From positions 868,001 to 932,000 of the forward strand of contig NZ_CP070973.1 of NCBI RefSeq assembly GCF_017086405.1: a stretch of 64,000 nt of DNA. The letters run 5' to 3'. The translations under genes and the position numbers were made by a program. The notes beneath the pieces were generated by a model. It made no database searches and was not told where the DNA came from. It saw only the letters and a list, made by a program, of their open reading frames with translations. Position 1 is the first letter of the stretch. Every line of letters starts with the position of its first letter. Below are positions 23,401 to 31,466 of the stretch, in pieces. The DNA comes from Mycobacterium gordonae (GTDB lineage Bacteria > Actinomycetota > Actinomycetes > Mycobacteriales > Mycobacteriaceae).

Positions 23401-25038
23401 TCAGCCGGGCAGGCCGTCGCTGCCGGCCTTCCCGGCAACTCCGGGCTGCCCGAGGCCACCGGCGACGCCGTCGACAACGCCGTCCCCGCCGCTGCCGCCC
23501 AGACCGGGGCTGCCGCCGGCACCGCCGACCGCACCGGAACCGCCGGCGCCCGCGGCACCCGAGCTGCCGAACAGGCCCCCGGCGCCACCGGCTCCGCCGT
23601 TGCCGCCGTTACCGCCGTTGCCGCCGTCGCCTCCATCGCCTCCGGTACCGCCGTTCCCTCCGGTGCCGACCGCGATGCCGTTGTTGCCGCCGGCGCCGCC
23701 GTTTCCGCCGTGACCGCCATGATCACCGGCGCCACCCACACCCGCGTTGCCACCGAGGCCGCCGGCTCCGCCGTTGCCGAAGATCAGCCCGCCGCGACCA
23801 CCTGCACCGCCCGAGCCGCCAGTGCCTCCGGAGCCGCCCGCGGCACCCACTCCGCCCGAGCCGCCGGTTCCGCCGGCACCGCCGCCCGCGAAGCCGGCAC
23901 CTCCAGTGCCACCGTTGCCGCCTGCGGCTCCGGTGCCGCCTTCTCCGCCGGTGCCGCCCGTGCCGCCGAAACCAGGGTTTGGGTTCGTGCCGCCCAGGCC
24001 GCCGGTGCCGCCGTCACCACCGGGAGCGCCCGCACCGCCGGCACCTCCGGTGCCGCCGGTTCCACCGCGGCCCAACGAATTACTGCCCTGACCGCCGTCG
24101 CCTCCCGCGCCGCCCGGCGCGCCGAAGCCCCCGACACCACCAGTGCCACCGTTGCCACCGGTGACCGTGGCGTTGCCGCCGTCGCCGCCGACACCACCGG
24201 CCTGACCCACAGTGGAACTGCTGACGCCGTTGGCGCCCGGTTCACCCGGGCCACCGACGTTCCCGCCGGATGCACCAGGAGTGCCCGCCCCCGCTGGAGC
24301 ACCTTGGTTCTGCAGCGGTGTGGGGTTGACTGCGTTGGCGCCGGCCGCGCCGAGGCCGCCGTTGCCGCCGGCTCCGCCTTGACCGAACAGCCCGGCGGCG
24401 CCGCCCACGCCGCCGTTGCCGCCGTTTCCGCCGGCGACGACGGCGTTGCCCCCCGCGCCCCCTGCTCCGCCGGCACCGAACAGCAGGCCGCCGGCTCCGC
24501 CATTTCCGCCGGGCGCACCGGGCGCACCCACTCCGCCCGCGCCGCCGTCGCCGAAGAACCCGGCCGCGCCGCCGTTTCCGCCGCGGGGATTCGCCAGACC
24601 TCCCGAGCCGCCGTTGCCGCCGTTGCCGAACAACAACCCGCCGGAGCCGCCGTTCTGCCCGGTCCCGGGCGCGCCGTCGGCGCCGTTGCCGATCAGCGGG
24701 CGGCCTAGCAGTGTCTGAGTGGGCGCGTTGATCAGCCCGAGCAGAACCTGCTCGGCGTTGGTGGCCTCGGCGCCGGCATAGGAGTCTGCGGCTGCGGACA
24801 AGGCCTGCATGAACTGGGCGTGGAAAGCCGACGCCTGGCCACTGATTGCTTGGTAGCTCTGCGCATGCGCGCCGAACACCGCCGCGATCGCCGCCGAGAC
24901 TTCGTCGGCGCCGGCGGCCAAGACGGTGGTTGTGTGGGACGCCGCAGCCGCGTTGGCGGCATTGATTGTTGATCCGAGGCCGGCCAGATCCGCCGCCGTC
25001 GCGGCCAGAGCTTCGGGAACTGCGGTGATAAACGACAT
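23401..25038 (-). CDS. PE_PGRS family protein (tandem-duplicate copy A)
   Basis: 545 residues. The PE domain begins [22 protein letters not shown] and reaches [21 protein letters not shown], then [20 protein letters not shown] leads into the PGRS part, ending [10 protein letters not shown]. The start ATG at 25038 is preceded by GGAAGGACC. It shares its ends and a central block ([19 protein letters not shown], an unusual non-repetitive segment) with the PE_PGRS at 25853-27517, but other stretches differ. It converges on the SpoU methyltransferase with a 5-bp gap. Likely ESX-5 exported. Confidence 0.88.
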   Translation of the reverse strand: MSFITAVPEALAATAADLAGLGSTINAANAAAASHTTTVLAAGADEVSAAIAAVFGAHAQSYQAISGQASAFHAQFMQALSAAADSYAGAEATNAEQVLLGLINAPTQTLLGRPLIGNGADGAPGTGQNGGSGGLLFGNGGNGGSGGLANPRGGNGGAAGFFGDGGAGGVGAPGAPGGNGGAGGLLFGAGGAGGAGGNAVVAGGNGGNGGVGGAAGLFGQGGAGGNGGLGAAGANAVNPTPLQNQGAPAGAGTPGASGGNVGGPGEPGANGVSSSTVGQAGGVGGDGGNATVTGGNGGTGGVGGFGAPGGAGGDGGQGSNSLGRGGTGGTGGAGGAGAPGGDGGTGGLGGTNPNPGFGGTGGTGGEGGTGAAGGNGGTGGAGFAGGGAGGTGGSGGVGAAGGSGGTGGSGGAGGRGGLIFGNGGAGGLGGNAGVGGAGDHGGHGGNGGAGGNNGIAVGTGGNGGTGGDGGDGGNGGNGGNGGAGGAGGLFGSSGAAGAGGSGAVGGAGGSPGLGGSGGDGVVDGVAGGLGQPGVAGKAGSDGLPG

Positions 25039-25187
25039 GGCCCGGTCCTTCCGCTAACCGGCACAATGAATGCATGAGCCGCACCCGCGGAGCAGACGTT
25101 ATCACCGCTGAACCGATTGAGCCAGAGCTGCAGGCTGAACCGGATTCCCAACCGCGCCAAGGCCGTTGGTCCTAGAAGCAGGTTCTT

Positions 25188-25303
25188 TTATTGAGACTTA
25201 ACCGGCCTCATCTTGAACGAGACTTCCCGCTTGATCCGGTAGGTGATCTTGCCGGTGGCGTCCACGGCGAGGTCCTGCTCGATGACCCCGGCCACCCGGA
25301 TGT
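25188..25303 (-). pseudogene. 3' fragment of dodecin gene
   Basis: The last 38 codons of a dodecin gene are readable up to a TAA at 25188 (DIRVAGVIEQDLAVDATGKI ... FKMRPVKSQ). They match the intact dodecin at 27676-27891 apart from a few substitutions. The fragment ends abruptly at 25303, where sequence corresponding to the SpoU gene begins on the opposite strand. It is the left half of a tandem-duplication junction. Confidence 0.88.
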
Positions 25304-25848
25304 CACCGAGTGGGGTGCCCGGCCACGGGCGTCCGCCCATGGCCCGGGGCGTTGCCCGACGACCCGGGCCACGTCCCAGATCGGTTGCACGACGGTGATT
25401 CTCGCAATGTCGTCGACGCCTACCGGTTCTGGACCCGGAACGCCATCATCGCCGACATCGACCCGCGCCGGCACCCGCTAATCAGCGCGATCGAGAACTT
25501 CGGGCACGACACCAACGACGGCTCGGTGGTGCGCACTGCCGACGAGTTGTGTCAACACGACAGCACCGCCGAACTGATGCAGTTCGCGGCCGCAGCCGGT
25601 TTGGCGTTGGTTGCCGTCGACGACGTCGCCGGGGCGGCCCGGCTGGGAGAGACCTTGCTACCGCGGGAATGCCTGTTGGTGTTCGGACAGGAAGGTCCGG
25701 GCATCACCGACCACACCCGCGCGGGTGCGACCGTCATCGTGTCGACCGCCCAGTTCGGCTCCACCCGCAGCACCAATGCCGTTGTGGCAGCGGGCATGCC
25801 ATGCGCGCCTGGGTCCGCCAACACGGTGACCTGACGCGCGCCTGGTAG
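25304..25848 (+). pseudogene. Truncated, deleted copy of the SpoU methyltransferase gene
   Basis: It begins at ACCGAGTGGGGTGCCC, which equals codon ~9 of the intact gene at 22745, so it has no native start. The first part is frameshifted. SPOUT motif 1 is altered (IENFGHDTNDGSVVRTAD) and is followed by an in-frame loss of ~31 residues. Motif 2 (LLVFGQEGPGI) survives, and the last ~18 residues are frameshifted by a lost base (GHAMRAWVRQHGDLTRAW in another frame). The product would lack part of the knot core and is probably inactive. Confidence 0.85.
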
Positions 25849-25852
25849 GTTC

Positions 25853-27517
25853 TCAGCCAGGCAGGCCGTCGCTGCCGGCTTTCCCTGCGGTGCCGGTGTT
25901 GCCAGCAGCACCATTGCCGCCGTTAGTAGGGCCGGCGATCGAGCTCGCGATGCCACCGGCACCGCCGGCTCCGCCAGTGCCGCCTGAACCGCCTGTCGCG
26001 CCGAGGCCGGCCGCACCGCCGGCCCCCGATCCGCCGAACAGTCCTCCGGCCCCACCAGCGCCGCCGTCTCCGCCGTCTCCGCCGTCTCCGCCGGCGCCAC
26101 CGTCGCCGCCGTTACCGCCGTTACCGCCCATGCCGCCGATCCTGCTGCTGCCCGGAACGCCCCCTTGGCCCCCAGGGCCGCCTTGAGCGCCATTGCCGCC
26201 TTGGGCAGCGTGGCCCCCGGCGCCACCTGCTCCGCCGTTGCCGAAAAGGAGCCCACCGTGGCCTCCTGCTCCGCCGGCGCCACCGTCGCCTCCATGGCCG
26301 CCCGCGGCACCGACACCTCCGGTACCGCCGGCGCCGCCGGCACCCGCATTGGCACCGCCGCCGCCGGTGCCGCCGGGTCCACCGGCGGCACCGATGCCAC
26401 CTGTCCCTCCGGTACCGCCGGTCCCGCCTGCGCCGAGAGGCGAGTTGAGACTGACTATCCCGTTGCCACCGCGACCGCCGGCACCCCCGGACGCACCGGC
26501 GCCGCCGGCCCCACCGGTTCCACCCGACCCGGCGACAGCCGCCGGATTCGACCCGGTGATGTCTCCGCCGCCTCCGCCGGTGCCACCGGGAGCTCCGATG
26601 CCGCCGGTTCCGCCTGTCCCCCCATTGCCTCCGATGATGGCGGCCTTGGCCCCGTTCCCGCCCGCGCCGCCGGCCTGACCGGTGTCTGCGGTGCTGACGC
26701 CGCCGGCGCCGGGGCCACCTGCGCCCCCGGTAGACCCGAGATTTTGGATGATGCCGTCACTGCCGGCGGCCGCCGGGGCACCTTGGTTCTGCAGTGGTGT
26801 GGGGTTGACGGCGTTGGCGCCGGCCGCGCCGAGCCCGCCGTTGCCGCCGGCTCCGCCCTGACCGAACAGCCCGGCGGCGCCGCCCACGCCGCCGTTGCCG
26901 CCGTTACCGCCGGCGACGACGGCATTGCCGCCCGCGCCCCCTGCTCCGCCGGCACCGAACAGCAGGCCCCCGGCTCCGCCGTTACCGCCGGGCGCACCGG
27001 GCGCACCCACTCCGCCCGCGCCGCCGTCGCCGAACAGCCCGGCCGCGCCGCCGTTTCCGCCGCGGGGATTCGCCAGACCGCCCGAGCCGCCCTTGCCGCC
27101 ATTGCCGAAAAGCAGCCCGCCCGGTCCGCCGGCCTGCCCCGTTCCGGGGGCGCCGTCGACGCCGTTGCCGATCAACGGCCGGCCTAGCAGCGCCTGGGTG
27201 GGCGCGTTGATCAGGCCGAGCAGAAGCTGCTCGGCGTTGGTGGCCTCGGCGCCGGCATAGGAGTCCGCGGCGGCGGCGACGGTCTGCATCAACTGGGCGT
27301 GGAAAGCCGATGCCCGGGTGCTGATCGCTTGGTAGCCCTGCCCATGTGCGCCGAACACCGCCGCGATGGCCGCCGACACGTCGTCACCGCCGGCAGCCAG
27401 GATCGCGGTCGTTCGTTCCGCGGCGGCCGCGTTGGCGGCATTGATCACCCGCCCGATACCGGCCAGGTCCGTTGCCGTCTCGGCTATGGCTTCGGGAAAC
27501 GCAGCGACGAACGACAT
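25853..27517 (-). CDS. PE_PGRS family protein (tandem-duplicate copy B)
   Basis: 554 residues. The PE domain runs from [22 protein letters not shown] to [21 protein letters not shown], then the linker [18 protein letters not shown], then PGRS repeats ending [10 protein letters not shown]. The start ATG at 27517 has the same upstream GGAAGGACC as copy A. About 330 bp around 26790-27120 are almost identical to copy A (the [12 protein letters not shown] block and the preceding [11 protein letters not shown] part), whereas the region 3' of it differs strongly. This is a mosaic pattern typical of PGRS gene conversion. Confidence 0.88.
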   Translation of the reverse strand: MSFVAAFPEAIAETATDLAGIGRVINAANAAAAERTTAILAAGGDDVSAAIAAVFGAHGQGYQAISTRASAFHAQLMQTVAAAADSYAGAEATNAEQLLLGLINAPTQALLGRPLIGNGVDGAPGTGQAGGPGGLLFGNGGKGGSGGLANPRGGNGGAAGLFGDGGAGGVGAPGAPGGNGGAGGLLFGAGGAGGAGGNAVVAGGNGGNGGVGGAAGLFGQGGAGGNGGLGAAGANAVNPTPLQNQGAPAAAGSDGIIQNLGSTGGAGGPGAGGVSTADTGQAGGAGGNGAKAAIIGGNGGTGGTGGIGAPGGTGGGGGDITGSNPAAVAGSGGTGGAGGAGASGGAGGRGGNGIVSLNSPLGAGGTGGTGGTGGIGAAGGPGGTGGGGANAGAGGAGGTGGVGAAGGHGGDGGAGGAGGHGGLLFGNGGAGGAGGHAAQGGNGAQGGPGGQGGVPGSSRIGGMGGNGGNGGDGGAGGDGGDGGDGGAGGAGGLFGGSGAGGAAGLGATGGSGGTGGAGGAGGIASSIAGPTNGGNGAAGNTGTAGKAGSDGLPG

Positions 27518-27675
27518 GGCCCGGTCCTTCCCAACAACCCGGCAAAAGCCCGCGCGAACGCACGAGTCGCGCTCGTGGGGCAGACGTTATCACCGCTGAA
27601 CCGATTGGGCCAGATGTTTCTTCTGAATCGGATTCCCAACTGCCCCTAGGGTGTTCGTCCTAGAGGCAGATTCGT

Positions 27676-27891
27676 CTATTGCGGCTTGGCAGGCCTCATC
27701 TTGAAGGAGACCTCGAGCTTGATGCGGTAGGTGATCTTGCCGGTGGCGTCCACGGCGAGGTCCTGCTCGATGACCCGGGCCACCCGGATGTCGTCGACGC
27801 TCTCCCGCGCCCGCTGTACCGCCTCGGTTGCGGCCTGCTCCCATGACGTGGGGCTGGTCCCGATGATGTCGATCACCTTGTACACGCTCAT
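27676..27891 (-). CDS. Dodecin, flavin-binding protein (Rv0379-like)
   Basis: 71 residues, the usual length for a dodecin: SVYKVIDIIGTSPTSWEQAA then RVARVIEQDLAV and a TYRIKLEVSFKMRP terminal strand. Dodecins form hollow dodecamers that store flavins; in actinobacteria they bind FMN or coenzyme A-linked ligands. The M. tuberculosis orthologue was named SecE2 but is a dodecin. I chose the ATG at 27891; a longer reading to 28068 would overlap the LysR gene and has no family match. It lies 17 bp from the 3' end of the LysR gene, on the same strand. Confidence 0.92.
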   Translation of the reverse strand: MSVYKVIDIIGTSPTSWEQAATEAVQRARESVDDIRVARVIEQDLAVDATGKITYRIKLEVSFKMRPAKPQ

Positions 27892-27908
27892 GGGGGTAAA
27901 GCGTATAG

Positions 27909-28868
27909 CTAACTCCACAAGGTGACGTGCACCTTCGGCCGGAACCGCGTCACGCCGACCCCGCTGCCGCGGATCATCGCCTGGATGCACCTCGGCGTGG
28001 TGATGAAACGGACCAGCTCGGACACCGCCGGCTGGCGGGCCGAGGGTGCCAACGTCATCGCACACCACTCGCCGGCCTGGTCCAGTCCCGGCCCGGTGAC
28101 GTGTGTCAACCGACCGGCGGCCAGGTCTTTGGCCACCGCGAAGCCAATGGTCAAGGTCGCACCCCCCACCCGCAGCACCTCTTCCAGAGCGGCGGCGTCG
28201 CTCTGAAAGATCCGCTGTTGCGACTCCGGAATCGCCAAGCCGCCCAACATATTTGCGATCTCACCGTCCGCACTGCCGGCCGAAGGTCCCAGCATCCACT
28301 GCTGCTGGCGCAGTAACCCGGGCGTCGGAATGCCCACAGCGAGCGGGCTTTCCGGTGCCACCACGGTGATGAGCTGATACTTCAGGAACGGCCGCACGAA
28401 CAGATCGGCACCGACCGAACTCTCGCTAGCGGGTCCGATCGCGATGTCCACCGCCCGCGACCGGATCAGGTCGCGGAACTGACTCGTCGGATGCACGCTC
28501 AACTCCACGGACAGGTCGTCGGCCCGGGACGAGAACAGTTCGATCAGTCCAGGTGCGGCGTGCTCGGCGAAGGTGCTGGATGCGGCGATGTGCAGCAGCC
28601 GCCGACCGTGGGCGGCCTCGGTGACCTCGATCGCCGTTTGTTGTTGCAGCCCCAGGATTTCCACCGCCCGGCTGGCCAGCCGCAACCCGCCCGGGGTGAA
28701 CGCCAACCCGGCTCCGGTCCGGGTGAACAACGGGTCGTCCAGTTCCTTGCGCAGCGCGGCGACGTGCATCGAGATCCCGGCGTCTGACATGCCCAGCTCA
28801 GCGGCCGCGGCGCGCACCGAGCCCAGCCGCACCACCGCCGAATAGGCCCGAAGTTGAGCCGGGGTCAT
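27909..28868 (-). CDS. LysR-family transcriptional regulator, divergent from CO dehydrogenase operon
   Basis: 319 residues. It has an N-terminal winged helix-turn-helix (TPAQLRAYSAVVRLGSVRAA, then SDAGISMHVAALRKELDDPLF) and a C-terminal periplasmic-binding-like effector domain (~90-300). It starts at 28868, only 23 bp from the divergent XdhC-like gene, the usual layout for a LysR regulator of its neighbour. The orthologous position is Rv0377. The effector is unknown; control of the CO dehydrogenase operon is an inference from placement. Confidence 0.88.
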   Translation of the reverse strand: MTPAQLRAYSAVVRLGSVRAAAAELGMSDAGISMHVAALRKELDDPLFTRTGAGLAFTPGGLRLASRAVEILGLQQQTAIEVTEAAHGRRLLHIAASSTFAEHAAPGLIELFSSRADDLSVELSVHPTSQFRDLIRSRAVDIAIGPASESSVGADLFVRPFLKYQLITVVAPESPLAVGIPTPGLLRQQQWMLGPSAGSADGEIANMLGGLAIPESQQRIFQSDAAALEEVLRVGGATLTIGFAVAKDLAAGRLTHVTGPGLDQAGEWCAMTLAPSARQPAVSELVRFITTPRCIQAMIRGSGVGVTRFRPKVHVTLWS

Positions 28869-28879
28869 AACGATGAGCC

Positions 28880-28885
28880 TACGTT
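28880..28885 (+). promoter_or_regulatory. Candidate leaderless -10 box for the CO dehydrogenase operon
   Basis: TACGTT fits the mycobacterial TANNNT -10 element and ends 6 nt before the ATG at 28892. The transcript could therefore begin at the start codon. No Shine-Dalgarno is visible before that ATG. The site overlaps the 23-bp divergent region where a LysR operator would also have to sit. Confidence 0.45.
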
Positions 28886-28891
28886 GAGAGC

Positions 28892-30058
28892 ATGCGTGAC
28901 GTGCTTGCCGATCTGATGCCGATCTGGCGCGCAGGCGATACCGCCGGGCTGGCGACCGTGGTGCGGACCATGCGTTCGGCCCCGAGACAACCGGGTGCCG
29001 CGATGATGGTGGCGCCCGACGGCTCGGTCAGCGGATCGGTGTCGGGTGGCTGCGTGGAGAGCGCGGTTTACGAACTGGCCACCGAGGTCGCCGGAACCGG
29101 GGTGCCGAGGCTGGAGCGCTACGGCATCAGCGATGACGACGCGTTCGCGGTCGGTCTCACGTGCGGGGGCACCATCGACATCTTTGTCGAGGCGGTGTCG
29201 CAGGCGACGTTCCCCGAACTCGGCTCGGTGGCCGCCGACATCGATGCGCACCGGTCGGTGGCCGTCGCGACGGTCATCGCCCATGCCGATGCCCAGCGGG
29301 TCGGCCGCCGGATCGTCATCACTCCCGAGGACACCGCGGGCTCGTTGGGCGCGGCCCGCGCCGACGCCGCCGTCACCGACGATGCCCGCGGCCTGCTGGC
29401 GCTGGGCCGTACCGGAATCCTGGAATACGGACCGGAGGGTCAGCGTCGCGGTGAAGGCATGCAGGTCTTCGTGTCCTGTTTCGCGCCGCGACCACGGATG
29501 CTGGTCTTCGGCGCGATCGACTTCGCCGCCGCTGTCGCCCGCCAGGGCACCTTCCTCGGCTATCGGGTCACCGTGTGCGACGCGCGCCGGGTCTTCGCCA
29601 CTGCGGCGCGCTTCCCGACCGCAGACGAGGTCGTCGTCGACTGGCCGCACCGATATCTCGCCGCGCAGGCGCAGGCCGGAGCACTGGACCGGCGCACGGT
29701 GATCTGCGTGCTGACCCATGACCCGAAGTTCGACGTGCCGGTGCTTCAGATCGCGCTGCGACTGGACGTCGGCTACGTGGGGGCGATGGGATCGCGCCGG
29801 ACGCACGACGACCGGATGCAACGGTTGCGGGCCGTCGGGCTCACCGATGCGGAGCTGGCCCGGCTGTCCAGTCCCATCGGGCTGGACCTGGGGGCCCGCA
29901 CTCCCGAGGAGACCGCGGTCTCGATCGCCGCCGACATCATCGCCCGCCGGTGGGGCGGGGGCGGGCGGCCACTGGCCGAGATCGTCGGCAGGATCCATCA
30001 CGACGCAACGGACGCCCAGGTCGAGAGCGAGTTAACGGATCGCTTAACTCGGCATTGA
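28892..30058 (+). CDS. XdhC/CoxF-like maturation protein (Rv0376c-like)
   Basis: 388 residues of the XdhC/CoxI family, which helps load the sulfurated molybdenum cofactor into xanthine- or CO-dehydrogenase type enzymes. The N-terminal XdhC domain carries GSVSGGCVES (~48-57) and TCGGTI. The C-terminal Rossmann part contains LVFGAIDFAAAVARQG and CDAR, and the GYVGAMGSRRTHDDR signature. It leads the operon and is followed by coxM 32 bp downstream. It starts at the ATG at 28892, probably leaderless. Confidence 0.88.
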   Translation: MRDVLADLMPIWRAGDTAGLATVVRTMRSAPRQPGAAMMVAPDGSVSGSVSGGCVESAVYELATEVAGTGVPRLERYGISDDDAFAVGLTCGGTIDIFVEAVSQATFPELGSVAADIDAHRSVAVATVIAHADAQRVGRRIVITPEDTAGSLGAARADAAVTDDARGLLALGRTGILEYGPEGQRRGEGMQVFVSCFAPRPRMLVFGAIDFAAAVARQGTFLGYRVTVCDARRVFATAARFPTADEVVVDWPHRYLAAQAQAGALDRRTVICVLTHDPKFDVPVLQIALRLDVGYVGAMGSRRTHDDRMQRLRAVGLTDAELARLSSPIGLDLGARTPEETAVSIAADIIARRWGGGGRPLAEIVGRIHHDATDAQVESELTDRLTRH

Positions 30059-30090
30059 CGCCCCTATGTGGCGGGCAGACACTTCACGGC

Positions 30091-30981
30091 ATGCAAGTAC
30101 CTGGGCCCTTCGAATACGAACGCGCGACGAGTGTGGACCACGCCATCGGACTGCTGGACCGGCTGGGGGAGGAGGCGCGCGTGGTCGCCGGCGGACACAG
30201 CCTGCTACCGATGATGAAGCTGCGCATCGCCAACCCCGAATACCTCATCGACATCAACGACCTGGCACCCGAGCTGGGCTATGTGATCACCGATCCGACG
30301 CTGGTCCGGATCGGTGCGATGACCCGCCATCGCGAGATTCTGGAATCCGACACGCTGGCCGCAGTGTGCCCGATCTTCCGCGACGCCGAGCGTGTGATCG
30401 CCGACCCGGTGGTGCGCAACCGCGGCACCTTGGGTGGTTCGCTGTGCCAGGCGGATCCCGCCGAGGATCTGTCCACAGTGTGCGAAGTGCTCGACGCGGT
30501 ATGCCTGGTGCGCGGGCCCTCCGGGGAACGTGAGATCCCGATCGACGATTTCCTGATCGGCCCGTATGAAACCGCGGTGGCCCCGAACGAGATCCTCATC
30601 GAGACGCGAATCCCGGTGCGGCACCGGACGTCCAGCGCCTACGCGAAGGTGGAACGCCGGGTAGGCGACTGGGCGGTGGCGGCTGCGGGGTCGGCCGTCA
30701 CGCTCGATGGCCACGACATCGCCGCCGTCCGGGTGGGACTGACCGCGGTGAACCCGGACCGTGCCGCGCTGGCGGAACTATCGGCGGCACTGGTGGGCAG
30801 GCCACCTACCGAAGAGACATTCGCCGAGGCCGGCCGGCTGGCCGGGCAAGCTTGCGAACCGGTGACCGATGTCCGTGGCACCGCGGACTACAAGCGGCAC
30901 CTGGCCGGCGAACTGACCATCCGAACCCTGCGCAGCGCCGTGGCGCGCGTGCGCAATCAACCTGAGCCGGAAGGGAACTGA
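30091..30981 (+). CDS. coxM: CO dehydrogenase medium (FAD) subunit CoxM
   Basis: 296 residues. This flavoprotein subunit passes electrons from the iron-sulfur subunit to the respiratory chain. FAD-binding motifs are present: AGGHSLLPMMKLR (~33-45) and RNRGTLGGSLCQADPAEDL (~108-126). I chose the ATG at 30091 because the upstream in-frame extension to 29950 lies inside the XdhC-like gene. coxS follows after 2 bp. The order M-S-L is that of form I clusters. Confidence 0.93.
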   Translation: MQVPGPFEYERATSVDHAIGLLDRLGEEARVVAGGHSLLPMMKLRIANPEYLIDINDLAPELGYVITDPTLVRIGAMTRHREILESDTLAAVCPIFRDAERVIADPVVRNRGTLGGSLCQADPAEDLSTVCEVLDAVCLVRGPSGEREIPIDDFLIGPYETAVAPNEILIETRIPVRHRTSSAYAKVERRVGDWAVAAAGSAVTLDGHDIAAVRVGLTAVNPDRAALAELSAALVGRPPTEETFAEAGRLAGQACEPVTDVRGTADYKRHLAGELTIRTLRSAVARVRNQPEPEGN

Positions 30982-30983
30982 CC

Positions 30984-31466
30984 ATGCAGGTCAACATGAC
31001 CGTCAACGGTGAACCGGTCAGCGCCGACGTGGAGCCACGAATGCTGCTCGTGCATTTCCTGCGAGACCAATTGCGGCTCACCGGAACTCACTGGGGATGT
31101 GATACCAGCAACTGCGGAACCTGTGTGGTCGACGTCGACGGCGTGCCGGTCAAATCGTGCACCATGCTGGCCGTCATGGCCTCCGGTCACAGCGTGCGCA
31201 CCGTCGAGGGGTTGGCGGGTCCGGACGGAGCGCTGGACCCCGTGCAGGAAGGATTCATGCGCTGCCATGGTCTGCAATGTGGATTCTGCACGCCCGGCAT
31301 GATGATCACCGCCCGCGCGCTGCTGGACCGCAATCCCGATCCCGACGAAGAAACCATCCGGGAAGCCATCTCCGGGCAGATCTGCCGCTGTACCGGATAC
31401 ACGACGATCGTGCGGTCCATCCAGTGGGCCGCCGAGCACTCCCAGACCGAGGCGACGACATCATGA
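30984..31466 (+). CDS. coxS: CO dehydrogenase small (2Fe-2S) subunit CoxS
   Basis: 160 residues with two [2Fe-2S] clusters. The plant-ferredoxin-like N-terminal cluster is held by GCDTSNCGTC and a later Cys (KSCTML). The C-terminal helical cluster is held by CGFCTPG and CRCTGY. It relays electrons from the molybdenum site in CoxL to FAD in CoxM. The start ATG at 30984 follows coxM by 2 bp, and its stop shares ATGA with coxL. Confidence 0.95.
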   Translation: MQVNMTVNGEPVSADVEPRMLLVHFLRDQLRLTGTHWGCDTSNCGTCVVDVDGVPVKSCTMLAVMASGHSVRTVEGLAGPDGALDPVQEGFMRCHGLQCGFCTPGMMITARALLDRNPDPDEETIREAISGQICRCTGYTTIVRSIQWAAEHSQTEATTS

